This document shows positions 35,004 through 44,422 of a stretch of 64,000 nucleotides of DNA, piece by piece. The stretch's first letter is position 1. Each line of letters starts with the position of its first letter. Made by a program: the position numbers and the translations under genes. A model generated the notes under the pieces. It did not search any database. It was not told the origin of the DNA and was given only the letters and a program-made list of their open reading frames with translations. Source of the DNA: Veillonella tobetsuensis. GTDB lineage: Bacteria; Bacillota; Negativicutes; Veillonellales; Veillonellaceae. Where the stretch lies: NCBI RefSeq assembly GCF_001078375.1, contig NZ_BBXI01000003.1:107037-171036 (forward strand), written 5' to 3'.

Positions 35004-35098
35004 AAAATAAGCTGCCCTAAATAACTCCACCGGCTGGGTCTGACTTCGGCCTACGGCCTTCGCAGGGCCAAAGTCGTTATTTAGGGTAGCTTATCTTT
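35004..35098 (-). repeat. Hairpin with conserved 50-nt apical element (copy 2)
   Basis: Arms AATAAGCTGCCCTAAATAAC (35006-35025) and its near complement (35075-35094) enclose the 50-nt element 35025-35074, read on the minus strand as ACTTTGGCCCTGCGAAG... It matches copy 1 (8864-8913) at 44 of 50 positions. The differences include a C-G to G-C exchange within the GCCC/GGGC apical stem. It lies just after the menA stop in the same orientation as that gene. Confidence 0.8.
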
Positions 35099-35103
35099 TT
35101 TTA

Positions 35104-36000
35104 TTATTTACTAATAATGAGCCCTATACTTAATAGTAATTGGTATAACATCGCTGTGGCAGCAGTAGTGCCCATCGCTTTATCTAATTCAAATTCATCG
35201 ACATACATATAGAATGTTTTTATTGTTTTGAACGCTGGGATAATAGCAATAAGGGCTAAGAGGGCAAGTATTGGTAATGCTTTCAAATAGATCCATGCAC
35301 CAATCCAGATAAAATTAAAAATATAGGTAATGCTCATGAGGCTGATGGCGCGGTCTCGACCTAGTACGATAGGTAGTGTACGGCGACCGTGGTTTTCATC
35401 ATTACGAATATCACGGATATTATTGGTAAGCATGATGGAGCCTACCAAAAGGGTGGCTGGGATCGCTGGAATTAAGAGTGACCAGCTAAGTTCACTAGTC
35501 CATGCATAGCCCGTGATGAGAACAATGGCAAGCCCCATGGCTATACCAGAGGAGATTTCACCAAATGGTGTGCGAGAAATTGGCTTTGGGCCGCCAGAGT
35601 AGAGAAAGCTAATTAAGATGCAAACAAAGCCAGCTGGAATATAGTACCAAGTAATTGTAGATGCTAAATAGAGACCAATGATGATTGGCACGACCATCAA
35701 TACTTTTATCATGGTAATGATGAGTTCAGGCGTGATAGCACCACGCGTGATAGAGCCCGCATTGCCAACCTTTTGGCCTGCATCGAGACCTGATTTAAAA
35801 TCCTTATACTCATTCCATAAGTTGGCTACAATTTGAGCGGATACGACGGCTAGAAATATTAGGATGGTGTGAAAGATGGCAAGACCTGTACCATGAACAG
35901 CACCAAAGGCATAGTAACAAAATGCAGCACCTAAAATAGTAGGTCCTAGTGCAGCTGCTAATGTGCGCGGTCTAGTAAGAGGAATAATTTCTTGTATCAT
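35104..36000 (-). CDS. menA: 1,4-dihydroxy-2-naphthoate polyprenyltransferase
   Basis: A 298-residue UbiA-family membrane enzyme that attaches the prenyl tail to DHNA. The first Asp-rich motif is NLWNEYKDFKSGLDAG and the second NNIRDIRNDENHGRRTLP; eight or nine hydrophobic segments follow the usual pattern. ATG 36000 begins MIQEIIPLTRPRTLAAALGP, the expected N-terminus, but the nearest ribosome binding site (GAAAGGAG) is 21 bases away, so the start is less certain. It is separate from the men operon at 1.1-8.8 kb. Confidence 0.93.
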   Translation of the reverse strand: MIQEIIPLTRPRTLAAALGPTILGAAFCYYAFGAVHGTGLAIFHTILIFLAVVSAQIVANLWNEYKDFKSGLDAGQKVGNAGSITRGAITPELIITMIKVLMVVPIIIGLYLASTITWYYIPAGFVCILISFLYSGGPKPISRTPFGEISSGIAMGLAIVLITGYAWTSELSWSLLIPAIPATLLVGSIMLTNNIRDIRNDENHGRRTLPIVLGRDRAISLMSITYIFNFIWIGAWIYLKALPILALLALIAIIPAFKTIKTFYMYVDEFELDKAMGTTAATAMLYQLLLSIGLIISK

Positions 36001-36188
36001 AATGGTTTGGCGAAATGACAACTCCTTTCTGCAATTAATGAGTTTCTTATCTCTAAGTATTGTATAGTACATTAGGTAAAATGTAAATTTGAGAAACCTA
36101 TCATGATAGTACAATTATATAGTATAATACTATATATATTCAAAATTACTAATTTAGAGTTAATATAATAGATTCACGAGGTGAGATC

Positions 36189-37133
36189 ATGAAGTTGTGG
36201 AGTAAAAAAGTAATGGCACTAGCTTGTGCAACATGCCTAACAGTTGGCATGGGGGCAGTAGCCTGTGCAGATACGATTGACCTAGGTTATGGACAATATG
36301 CAACTACAAATAATGGTGTTAGTGCCACCGCTATAGACGTAGTTTCTACAAATCCTAATTTTAGAACTAAGGAACAAAATAAAGCTGTAAATGAGGCTAA
36401 TGCGGAAGTTAGAAAAAAACTTAGCGAGCGCATGCAAGAGATATATCAAGTAGCGATTCCTCCATTTAATGGGAATACTGTAGATGGATATAGTGTCTAT
36501 CAACTATCTGGAGATAGTGCTTTGGGCCACCATACAGCTTGGTTGATATCATATAATCTGAATAAAGATTTTATTGATTATTCTAGTGATGTATCGACTC
36601 AAATTGTTAATTCTGTAATGGCCGAAAAACAAGTAGGAATAATTACAAATAATAAGCCATACTCCAAATCAAATGCAGAAGAGTTTATTACTCAGTTGTC
36701 ATTAGTCAATTTAGATCGTAATTCATTAACACCTGTTATGATCGAATATAATACGGCAATGCAACGCAATATGAACAAGCAGTTGAATCAAGCTGTTATA
36801 GATAATGCAACTTTATCTCCTAAAGAACAGCAACTTACAAATGAAGCGATTGATGTTTTAAAGAAAATTATCCCTAATTTCTCGGTAGGTGCTACAGAAT
36901 TATCTTTTAGCCCTTACACCTCTAAATTTGGTACTCTTGAGAGAGTGAGCTTACGTGGTAGCATTAATTATGATGGATTCATGTTGCCAGGTGCGTTGAA
37001 TCTGTATATATTACCACAAAATGAAGGTATTTCTATACAAGTATTGGCGACAGAAGATACGAGCAGAGATTACTGGTTAGGACAACTAGAATCTATGTAT
37101 AGTTTAAAAACCCTAAAGGGAGGACATAAATAA
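36189..37133 (+). CDS. Exported protein of unknown function, family B member 1
   Basis: 314 residues with a signal peptide (about 1-28, AVACADT). No recognised domain. The C-terminal region (LNLYILPQNEGISIQVLATEDTSR...) aligns by pattern with the end of the next protein. GAGGTGAG precedes the start. It overlaps the next gene as TAATG, so both are coupled and likely act together in the envelope. Confidence 0.65.
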   Translation: MKLWSKKVMALACATCLTVGMGAVACADTIDLGYGQYATTNNGVSATAIDVVSTNPNFRTKEQNKAVNEANAEVRKKLSERMQEIYQVAIPPFNGNTVDGYSVYQLSGDSALGHHTAWLISYNLNKDFIDYSSDVSTQIVNSVMAEKQVGIITNNKPYSKSNAEEFITQLSLVNLDRNSLTPVMIEYNTAMQRNMNKQLNQAVIDNATLSPKEQQLTNEAIDVLKKIIPNFSVGATELSFSPYTSKFGTLERVSLRGSINYDGFMLPGALNLYILPQNEGISIQVLATEDTSRDYWLGQLESMYSLKTLKGGHK

Positions 37134-37957
37134 TGAAACCATTAAAAACGCTTGTGTTAGCAGCCTGTTTAGTTGGTGCTGTTACTAGCTTGGCTGGTGC
37201 AAAGGATGTAAAAACGTTGGCTGGCACAATGACTGTTCCAAATACAGTGACTGTCACATCTGCAGCTAACACAAATACAGTAGGTATTATAAAAGATATC
37301 CTTATCAAAGATAATGCAAAGCCTAATATCAATAAACTTACACGGCAAAGTAATGATGAGGCGTTGGCTGTTTTAGACCAAATGGGTATTTCCTACGATG
37401 TATATCAAATCCAAGGTGAAGATAAAACAGGACAAAAGGATGCGTTGTTAGCCGCTGTAGATTTAAAAACAGCAGCTAATGCATTGTTTGAAAATCCTAA
37501 AGGTAATGCTCCTATTCTTCCTGTATTAGCAATACTTAATACGGGTAAGATGGATCCTATTACAGAACAACTTATGTTGACTACGGTTAATAATGCACTG
37601 CCAAAAGAAACTAAGACGTTTACATTGGCAGATAAGAATATACCTGGTTCTGTATATGTAAAAGCCGGTAATGATTACAGTGCTGCTGTTGGTGTAGTGG
37701 GAGAGCGTAAAGCGCCGACAACTGTTACTGTGGAAAATACAGAAATGATGGAAAAAATAAATAATACAAAGTATCCAACATACACTGTTGGTACTCGTGT
37801 ATTGCTTGATACAGAAGGTCTTAAATTCCCTTACTATGCAAAAGCAGCTCTTGTAATGACCCCAGAAAAACCAACACTGTTTTTGGCATTAACAAGTGAT
37901 GTACAACGTCAATATTTTATGCCAATCTTTACAGAAGCTTTCAAATCCATTAAATAA
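37133..37957 (+). CDS. Exported protein of unknown function, family B member 2
   Basis: 274 residues with a signal peptide (about 1-23, SLAGAKD). Alternating beta segments and a C-terminus (ALVMTPEKPTLFLALTSD...YFMPIFTEAFKSIK) resembling member 1. No recognised function. GGGAGG precedes its ATG, which overlaps the previous stop. Probably a Negativicutes-specific envelope pair. Confidence 0.65.
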   Translation: MKPLKTLVLAACLVGAVTSLAGAKDVKTLAGTMTVPNTVTVTSAANTNTVGIIKDILIKDNAKPNINKLTRQSNDEALAVLDQMGISYDVYQIQGEDKTGQKDALLAAVDLKTAANALFENPKGNAPILPVLAILNTGKMDPITEQLMLTTVNNALPKETKTFTLADKNIPGSVYVKAGNDYSAAVGVVGERKAPTTVTVENTEMMEKINNTKYPTYTVGTRVLLDTEGLKFPYYAKAALVMTPEKPTLFLALTSDVQRQYFMPIFTEAFKSIK

Positions 37958-38023
37958 TTAATTGAAATACATCGTGTTGTGATGTTTGATTTAACTATAT
38001 ATTTGTAACAAAGGAGAGTTATT

Positions 38024-38395
38024 ATGAAAACGATTCATACAGACAAAGCACCTGCAGCAGTAGGTCCTTATTCTCAAGCTAAGGTAGCAGGTGGATTCTT
38101 ATTTGCGTCTGGACAAGTGCCAATTAATCCTGAAACAGCTACAGTTATTGAAGGTGGTATTGAGGCACAAACTGAACAAGTATGCAAAAATATCGAAGCT
38201 GTATTAACTGAAGCAGGTACAGACTTTTCAAAGGTTGTTAAAACAACATGTTTCTTAGCAGATATTAATGATTTTAAAGCATTTAACGAAGTATATGCTA
38301 ACTATTTTACTTCTAAACCAGCACGCTCTTGCGTAGCTGTAAAAGATCTTCCATTAGGCGTATCCGTAGAAGTGGAAATCATTGCGGAAGTGTAA
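38024..38395 (+). CDS. ridA: RidA-family enamine/imine deaminase
   Basis: A 123-residue cytoplasmic protein with typical RidA motifs: PAAVGPYSQA, GFLFASGQVPINP, CFLADINDFKAFNEVYA, PARSCVAVKDLP (catalytic Arg) and VEVEIIAEV. It hydrolyses 2-aminoacrylate to pyruvate and ammonia. The next gene starts 2 bases after its stop and codes for an enzyme that makes 2-aminoacrylate, so detoxification at source is likely. Confidence 0.95.
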   Translation: MKTIHTDKAPAAVGPYSQAKVAGGFLFASGQVPINPETATVIEGGIEAQTEQVCKNIEAVLTEAGTDFSKVVKTTCFLADINDFKAFNEVYANYFTSKPARSCVAVKDLPLGVSVEVEIIAEV

Positions 38396-38396
38396 T

Positions 38397-39644
38397 ATGG
38401 ATTATATTTCTTTATTACAGTCTGAGATGCGGCCTGCCTTTGGTTGTACTGAGCCCATTGCTTTGGCGTATGCGGCTGCGAAGGCAGTCTCTGTTTTAGA
38501 TGAGTTTCCCAATCATATTCATGCGCGATGCAGTGCGAATATTATTAAAAATGTAAAATCTGTAGTCATTCCTAACTCTGGTGGTCGTAAAGGCCTCATA
38601 GCTGCAACGACTCTTGGAGCTATCGTAGGTCATCCGGAACGTGAGTTAGAGGTATTGGAATCTGCTACAGATGAAGATCGCAAATGGCTTGGTACATTGC
38701 TTGATGCTAATTTCTGTACCGTTTCATTAGCGGAAGGCGTAGATAATCTTTATATTGAAATTACGGCTGAAACAGATGCACATACGGCCGTTGTTCGTAT
38801 TGAAAATGACCATACGAATATAACTTATGTATCTGTGGATGATGAGATTATCTCTGAATCTGTCAATGAGATTAAAAAAGCGGCTAAAACTGAATGTGCC
38901 ATGACCTTTGATAGCATTTACGAATTTGCTAAGAACGCTGATATTTCTGGCATTTTGCCTCAAATTAAACAACAAGTCGAGTATAATACTGCGATTTCGA
39001 AGGAAGGTTTATCTAACGATTATGGCTCTAATATTGGCCAATTGCTATTGTTGGATGATGAGAATCCTTCCCTTGAAACGAAATGTAAGGCTCGTGCAGC
39101 GGCTGGATCTGATGCTCGTATGAGTGGATGCCCATTGCCTGTAGTAATTTGCTCAGGTTCTGGTAACCAAGGCTTAACCGTGTCTGTGCCTATCATTACA
39201 TCTGCTGAGGAACTTGGTAAAAGTAATGATGAACTGTATCGAGCGCTAGTCTTTGCAAACTTGTTAACCCTTTATGTTAAATCTGGCATTGGTAAACTAT
39301 CCGCCTATTGCGGCGTTGTATCTGCCGGCGTTGTAAGCGTAGCAGGTATTGCCTTCTTGAAAGGCGATAGCAAAGAAATTATCGAGAACACCCTTGTAAA
39401 TGGCCTTGCAAGTCTATCTGGCATTGTATGTGATGGAGCAAAGCCGTCTTGCGCAGGTAAAATTGCAATCTCTTTAGATGGTGCCTTTATGGGCTATAAA
39501 CAAGCCCGCCTAAATAAGAACTACCAAAAAGGCGATGGCCTTGTAGCATACTCCGTTGATGATACCATCCGCAGTATTGGTACCGTGGCTCAAGGCATGA
39601 AAGAAACGGATATCGTTATTTTGAATGAGATGTTAAAACATTAA
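38397..39644 (+). CDS. cyuA: L-cysteine desulfidase family protein (CyuA/YhaM, UPF0597)
   Basis: 415 residues of the PLP-independent, iron-sulfur cysteine desulfidase family. Conserved cysteines sit in RPAFGCTEPIALAYA, SAYCGVVSAGV and CDGAKPSCAGK, positions expected to hold the cluster. It converts cysteine to sulfide, ammonia and pyruvate through 2-aminoacrylate. The ATG at 38397 is used; a TTG upstream lies inside ridA. Together with RidA it forms a cysteine degradation unit. Confidence 0.88.
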   Translation: MDYISLLQSEMRPAFGCTEPIALAYAAAKAVSVLDEFPNHIHARCSANIIKNVKSVVIPNSGGRKGLIAATTLGAIVGHPERELEVLESATDEDRKWLGTLLDANFCTVSLAEGVDNLYIEITAETDAHTAVVRIENDHTNITYVSVDDEIISESVNEIKKAAKTECAMTFDSIYEFAKNADISGILPQIKQQVEYNTAISKEGLSNDYGSNIGQLLLLDDENPSLETKCKARAAAGSDARMSGCPLPVVICSGSGNQGLTVSVPIITSAEELGKSNDELYRALVFANLLTLYVKSGIGKLSAYCGVVSAGVVSVAGIAFLKGDSKEIIENTLVNGLASLSGIVCDGAKPSCAGKIAISLDGAFMGYKQARLNKNYQKGDGLVAYSVDDTIRSIGTVAQGMKETDIVILNEMLKH

Positions 39645-39673
39645 GTCTTACACTTAAATATGTGATTGCATAG

Positions 39674-39705
39674 AAAAAGAACCCTCGTTGAAAGGGTTCT
39701 TTTTG
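39674..39705. terminator. Terminator between cyuA and the MFS gene
   Basis: AAAAAGAACCCT pairs with AGGGTTCTTTTT between convergent genes. Confidence 0.92.
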
Positions 39706-39706
39706 T

Positions 39707-40894
39707 TTACTGTAATTTTTTAGGATCTTTAAGTAGCAATGATGCCCCTAGGCCCATTACGAGGAATGGTACTAGCGTCATCATTGCAGTTGGGAGTGAG
39801 TAGGTGTCGGCTAGGTTACCCACCACTGGTGCGATGATACCGCCAATAGTTTGGCTCACGCCGAGGGTGATGCCGGAGGCAAAGCCGATGCTTTTTGCTA
39901 GGTAGGTTTGTCCTAATACGATGACAGGACTGTAGCTAATAGCTTTGGCTGCGCCAATCATGAGTAAAAGTAGATAGCCTACAGGTAATATGATTGCTGG
40001 AGAGAAGGTTGGTACTTCGGTTAATAAGAACATCGCTGGTAACCAAATTAATAGAGATAATCTAATGATTTTGATAGGACCATATTTATCGCCCAATAGA
40101 CCGCCGATATATGTCATGAAGATGCCGATACTAAAGAATACGGTTAATGCAAAACTGCCTTGTTCGGGACTAGTACCGAGCTCACGAGTCCAGAAAATAG
40201 GGATGAAAGCGTTGATAACTCGGAAGTTGACCGATTGGCTGAGGATGATGATGAATAGTATGCCAAAGTACTTCCAGTAGTTTTTCAGAGGTTTAGCTGC
40301 CACTGTAGGATTTTCAGCAGCTACAGCTTGGTCGATTGTACATGCATAAGATACGATGCGCGGCATGAGTACGAATAAAACTGATGAAATAAGTATGCCT
40401 ACTACTGTGAAAGCCGCTAATCCATGTGGACCGACCGTATAGGCGATGGCACCTGCAAATAGAGGCCCAATAGCAAAGCCTGAACTGCCACCGATGGCAA
40501 AGGTTCCCATAGCTTTCCCTTTTTTGCCGCCACCAAGGCGATTCATAATTTTCGCACCTTCTGGATGGAAAATAGAAGAACCTACACCGGCGAGTGTGGC
40601 ACAAATTAAGAGGCTTTCATAAGAGGTAACAAAACCCATCATACCCGTACTACAGGCGGATAATAAGACCCCCATTGCTATGAGGCGCGGTTGATTGATT
40701 TTGTCTGAAATATAACCGAGTAAAGGTTGTAGTAATGACGATAAGGCCGTATTGGCTAAGATAAGAAAACCTGCTTGCTCTAAGGATAGTCCATAGGTAT
40801 AGATGAACAATGGCAATAGTGCAGGCAATACACTTTGGCATGAGTCATTGATCATGTGGCTCAGCGTGATGAGATAGGGATAATATTTTTGCAT
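39707..40894 (-). CDS. MFS exporter, fosmidomycin-resistance (Fsr) type
   Basis: 395 residues with about twelve membrane segments. The N-terminus (THMIND-like SHMINDSCQSVLPALLPLF), the motif A-like GYISDKINQPRLIAMG and the FHPEGAKIM segment are typical of the Fsr group. The exported substrate is unknown; resistance is only a family label. AGAGGA precedes the start. Confidence 0.85.
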   Translation of the reverse strand: MQKYYPYLITLSHMINDSCQSVLPALLPLFIYTYGLSLEQAGFLILANTALSSLLQPLLGYISDKINQPRLIAMGVLLSACSTGMMGFVTSYESLLICATLAGVGSSIFHPEGAKIMNRLGGGKKGKAMGTFAIGGSSGFAIGPLFAGAIAYTVGPHGLAAFTVVGILISSVLFVLMPRIVSYACTIDQAVAAENPTVAAKPLKNYWKYFGILFIIILSQSVNFRVINAFIPIFWTRELGTSPEQGSFALTVFFSIGIFMTYIGGLLGDKYGPIKIIRLSLLIWLPAMFLLTEVPTFSPAIILPVGYLLLLMIGAAKAISYSPVIVLGQTYLAKSIGFASGITLGVSQTIGGIIAPVVGNLADTYSLPTAMMTLVPFLVMGLGASLLLKDPKKLQ

Positions 40895-41072
40895 AGTAGT
40901 ATCCTCTTCGATTGATGATGTAGTGTACGATATATTTCTATTATATACTATATTTGTATTAAAATATAAAATTGCATGACAGATATTGGAAATATAAAAA
41001 TCTTTACAGATTCATTGACTAGATGTAATATTATGAATAATTAAAGCATAAAACTTATTTAAAAAAACAAGA

Positions 41073-41110
41073 AAACCTAGATAACATCTGGATTATGTGT
41101 ATCTAGGTTT
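41073..41110 (-). terminator. Terminator after tRNA-Ser (minus strand)
   Basis: AAACCTAGAT and ATCTAGGTTT pair; on the minus strand a T-rich run follows (complement of the A-run at 41061-41075). Confidence 0.82.
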
Positions 41111-41145
41111 ATTTATTATATCTCTATCATTATCATTTAAAAGAA

Positions 41146-41236
41146 TGGCAGAGGAGGAGGGATTTGAACCCCCGCGCCGGTTGCCCGACCTACCGCATTT
41201 CGAGTGCGGACCCTTCAGCCTCTTGGGTACTCCTCC
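41146..41236 (-). tRNA. tRNA-Ser (CGA)
   Basis: Class II tRNA with a long variable arm. Acceptor GGAGGAG pairs with CTCCTCT (first pair G-U), the anticodon loop reads CTCGAAA giving CGA, and CCA is encoded. Its 5' 47 bases overlap the 3' end of tadA on the same strand. Confidence 0.93.
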
Positions 41237-41738
41237 GTGCTTTACGACGCTCTTTAAAGAAATCTTTCATCAATTGGCTACATTCATCGGCTAGGATGCC
41301 TGCTTGCAATTGCGGTTCATGATTTAATCCAGGGTGGGATAGCACATTAAACAAAGATTCAACAGCGCCTCCTTTGTAGTCGCTAGCACCATATACAACA
41401 CGATCAATACGGCTGTTAATAATGGCTCCGGCGCACATCGGACACGGCTCTATCGTAACATACAGGGTGCATCCAGTCAACCGCCAGCGTTTTAGGCTAT
41501 CACAGGCTTCGCGAATGACGAGAACTTCTGCGTGCGCCGTTGCATCATGATCGAGTTCACGTCGATTATGGTGGCGCGAGATGATTTTGTTATTATAGAC
41601 TAAAATAGCACCAATAGGGATTTCACCAAGGGCATAAGCTTTTTGTCCCTCCTCGATAGCAAGGCTCATAAAGTATTCGTCGCGACTACGTTCGTCCATC
41701 TGATTCAGTTCATTTTGTGGTATAAGGTCTTTTGTCAT
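41190..41738 (-). CDS. tadA: tRNA adenosine(34) deaminase
   Basis: 182 residues; makes inosine at the wobble position of tRNA-Arg(ACG). Zinc and catalytic motifs are ATAHAEVLVIREAC and EPCPMCAGAIINSRI. The last 15 or so codons and the TAG stop lie inside tRNA-Ser, so the C-terminal tail (RSTQEAEGSALEMR) is specified by tRNA sequence. The core domain ends before that point. Both genes may be on one transcript that has to be processed at the tRNA 5' end. Confidence 0.93.
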   Translation of the reverse strand: MTKDLIPQNELNQMDERSRDEYFMSLAIEEGQKAYALGEIPIGAILVYNNKIISRHHNRRELDHDATAHAEVLVIREACDSLKRWRLTGCTLYVTIEPCPMCAGAIINSRIDRVVYGASDYKGGAVESLFNVLSHPGLNHEPQLQAGILADECSQLMKDFFKERRKARRSTQEAEGSALEMR

Positions 41739-41842
41739 TATAGTACCTCTTCATGTATAATATCTTACATAAAGTCTATCATATTATATGAGTTTTTGCG
41801 AATAGATTTAATCGTTGTATATGTAAATCGTGTGAGGCAATT

Positions 41843-42469
41843 ATGGATATTATTTGGTATATGTTTGATATGATTGGCACCGTTGCTTTTGCCGTATCAG
41901 GGGCGCTTGTGGGCGTGTCGCGTAAAATGGATATTTTCGGTATGGCTGTACTCGCTTTGGCTACCGCTATTGGAGGCGGAGTTATTCGAGACGTATTGTT
42001 AGGCTATTTTCCACCGAACTCATTGAGGAATGTTGTATATGTTACGGTAGTTCTGGCAGTGACATTCATCGTTTTTGTGATCTATAGCAGTCGTTATCAT
42101 CGCAATATGATGGGGCCTCGCAGCCGTGCTAGCTATTTGTTTGCCGATGCATTGGGGTTGGCATCCTTTACCGTAACAGGTGCTTCTGCGGGGTATACAT
42201 TATATCCTGAACTTCCTATCTTTATTGTGTTACTAGGCACAATTACTGCTGTGGGCGGAGGTATTTTGCGTGACATGTTAGCACAACGGGTGCCATCTGT
42301 ACTAAAAGAAGATGTATATGCACTACCTAGTATTATTGGTGGGATTGCATATTATTTATTTGTTATTTACGGTTGGTCTGATCAGGCCGTATATGGTGCT
42401 TTCAGCATTGTACTAGTCATTCGATTGCTGGCTATTAAATATCAGTGGAGCTTGCCGCGCGTTAGATAG
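41843..42469 (+). CDS. TRIC/UPF0126-family membrane protein
   Basis: 208 residues with seven predicted membrane segments arranged as two similar halves. Each half has the motif GGGVIRDVLLG / GGGILRDMLAQ, the hallmark of the UPF0126 (YicG-type) family, whose members are cation or glycine channels. Substrate unknown here. GTGAGG lies before the ATG. Confidence 0.9.
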   Translation: MDIIWYMFDMIGTVAFAVSGALVGVSRKMDIFGMAVLALATAIGGGVIRDVLLGYFPPNSLRNVVYVTVVLAVTFIVFVIYSSRYHRNMMGPRSRASYLFADALGLASFTVTGASAGYTLYPELPIFIVLLGTITAVGGGILRDMLAQRVPSVLKEDVYALPSIIGGIAYYLFVIYGWSDQAVYGAFSIVLVIRLLAIKYQWSLPRVR

Positions 42470-42607
42470 TAGCGGAGGTTATGGCTAGATTTGCGAAAAT
42501 ATGACTAAGTGATATAATTGTAATATTAGTTATTTTTAAAATGATTGTATCCCTTACAATAGTTGTGAAATGTACGCGCATGCGTGCTTAATGAAGGAGT
42601 TTAATGT

Positions 42608-44413
42608 ATGTCTAAGAAATGGTTGAAAGTAGCATTAATGGTTACCGCTATTGCTACTAGTACATCCATCCAAGTTGATGCGGAAACTGTACTGTTTGTT
42701 CCGCAAGATGATCGACCTGTAAGTCTTCAGTATACCGTTGACACTGCAAAAGCTGCGGGTATGACGGTATTGACACCACCACAAAATTTAATATCTGGTA
42801 AAACCTATAAGGGGCAAGCTGACCAAATTTGGAATTGGGTAGAGCAAAATGCGGGGCGTGCCGATGTTATGGTATTGAGTACGGATACATTGATTTATGG
42901 TGGTCTTGTAGATTCTCGTAAGCATAATTTGCCTCTAAGTACATTGGAATATCGCTTAAAACGTATTGAAGCGTTAAAGGCAAATTATAAGAATACTCGC
43001 ATTTATGGTTTTGGTACTGTAATGCGTTCTCCACGCGCTAGTGGGGGTGGCACAGAACCGTCCTACTATGCAGACTATGGTCCAACCATATTCCAAATTG
43101 CTGCATTGCAAGATAAACTAGACGCTGGTACATTGACTCAAGCAGAAACACAAAAATTGATGAGTTTACAAGCCTCTGTTCCTGTAGAATACTTGCAAGA
43201 CTGGTTTTCCCGTCGTCAAAAGAATATGCAAATTAACAAGGGCTTAATCGATGAAGCGCGTAAGGGGGTATTTGAGTACTTTGCACTCGGTCATGATGAT
43301 ACGTCTCAACTATCTCAATCCGCTTTGGAAGGTCGTTATTTGAGCCAATACTCTAAAGGAATTCCACGCACTCAATACGGAAGTTTTCCAGGTGCCGACC
43401 AACTGGGCTTGTTATTGATGGCTCGTTCTCGGACTGATGAAAGTGTAGAGAAACCAACATTCTCCATCATCTATCCCCTTGGTGGAGCGGGTAAAACATT
43501 ACCAGGCTATGAAGATCAAACGATTGATAAAACCATTGCAGAACACGTAGAGGCTGTAGGTGGTACGATGACAACAGCTGGTAAACCAACGGTTCTTCTT
43601 GCTGTTAATACGCCACTATCTACGAGCACCTCTGAATCTGAAGCATTTGGCAATTTGCCAATGGTGTCTCAAGCAACTAATGCCTTTGTAGACCGTATTC
43701 AACAAGCTACTGAGCAAGGTGTAACTGTGAGTGTTGCAGATATTGCTTATAATAATGGTTCTGATAATACCTTGGTAGGTGCGATGTATAAACGTGACTT
43801 ACTGTATAAAATAGGTGCCTATAATGGCTGGAATACAGCAAGTAATACAGTAGGTTATGCTATCGCGCAAGGCTTGTTGCTCAAATCCATGAGCCCTGAA
43901 GGCCATCGCGATATGTTAACCCAGCAATATCTAGATAACTGGGCGTACCAAGCTAATATCCGCAAGGATATTTATCGCATGCAGGATTCTATCCGTACCG
44001 ATAATGTACGTTACTCTGGCGATTTAAATTCAAAACTAGAAGAGTACTTACAAGAACGAATTCAAGATTTTGGTAAAACCTATTTAAAGGTAGACCCTCG
44101 CACAATCAAGGCTACATTCCCATGGGGCCGTCTATTTGAAACAGATATTACCGTATACAATAAACCGGTCGTACCATTGCAAAAAGACATTCGTTTGCAA
44201 CGTGAAGCAGAAGCAAAAAGAAAAGCTGAAGCAGAGGCTGCAGAGGCTGCAGCGGCAGCCGCATTAGCAAACGGTCAAACAGTACCAGCTGCTCAATCAG
44301 TAGCAACTCAACCAGTAGCAACTCAACCTGCTACACCTGTTGTGGCGGTACCAACAACTCAGCCGGCAACGACTCCTACTATTATTCCTACACCGGCAGC
44401 GGTGCCACAATAA
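42608..44413 (+). CDS. Exported DUF4127 family protein
   Basis: 601 residues with a signal peptide (about 1-26). The DUF4127 start LFVPQDDRPVSLQYTVDTAKAAGM is followed by STDTLIYGGLVDSRKHN, GHDDTSQL and FPGADQLGLLLMAR, consistent with an enzyme-like metal-dependent fold. The last 70 residues are low-complexity Ala/Thr/Pro/Gln repeats (VATQPVATQPATPVV), possibly a wall-spanning or tether segment. Biochemical function is not established. Four bases before the acyltransferase gene. Confidence 0.85.
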   Translation: MSKKWLKVALMVTAIATSTSIQVDAETVLFVPQDDRPVSLQYTVDTAKAAGMTVLTPPQNLISGKTYKGQADQIWNWVEQNAGRADVMVLSTDTLIYGGLVDSRKHNLPLSTLEYRLKRIEALKANYKNTRIYGFGTVMRSPRASGGGTEPSYYADYGPTIFQIAALQDKLDAGTLTQAETQKLMSLQASVPVEYLQDWFSRRQKNMQINKGLIDEARKGVFEYFALGHDDTSQLSQSALEGRYLSQYSKGIPRTQYGSFPGADQLGLLLMARSRTDESVEKPTFSIIYPLGGAGKTLPGYEDQTIDKTIAEHVEAVGGTMTTAGKPTVLLAVNTPLSTSTSESEAFGNLPMVSQATNAFVDRIQQATEQGVTVSVADIAYNNGSDNTLVGAMYKRDLLYKIGAYNGWNTASNTVGYAIAQGLLLKSMSPEGHRDMLTQQYLDNWAYQANIRKDIYRMQDSIRTDNVRYSGDLNSKLEEYLQERIQDFGKTYLKVDPRTIKATFPWGRLFETDITVYNKPVVPLQKDIRLQREAEAKRKAEAEAAEAAAAAALANGQTVPAAQSVATQPVATQPATPVVAVPTTQPATTPTIIPTPAAVPQ

Positions 44414-44422
44414 TAATTGCGT

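Noticed and set aside
41097..41294. Plus-strand reading frame EEEGFEPPRRLPDLPHF
   Set aside because: It is the antisense translation of tRNA-Ser(CGA), not a gene.
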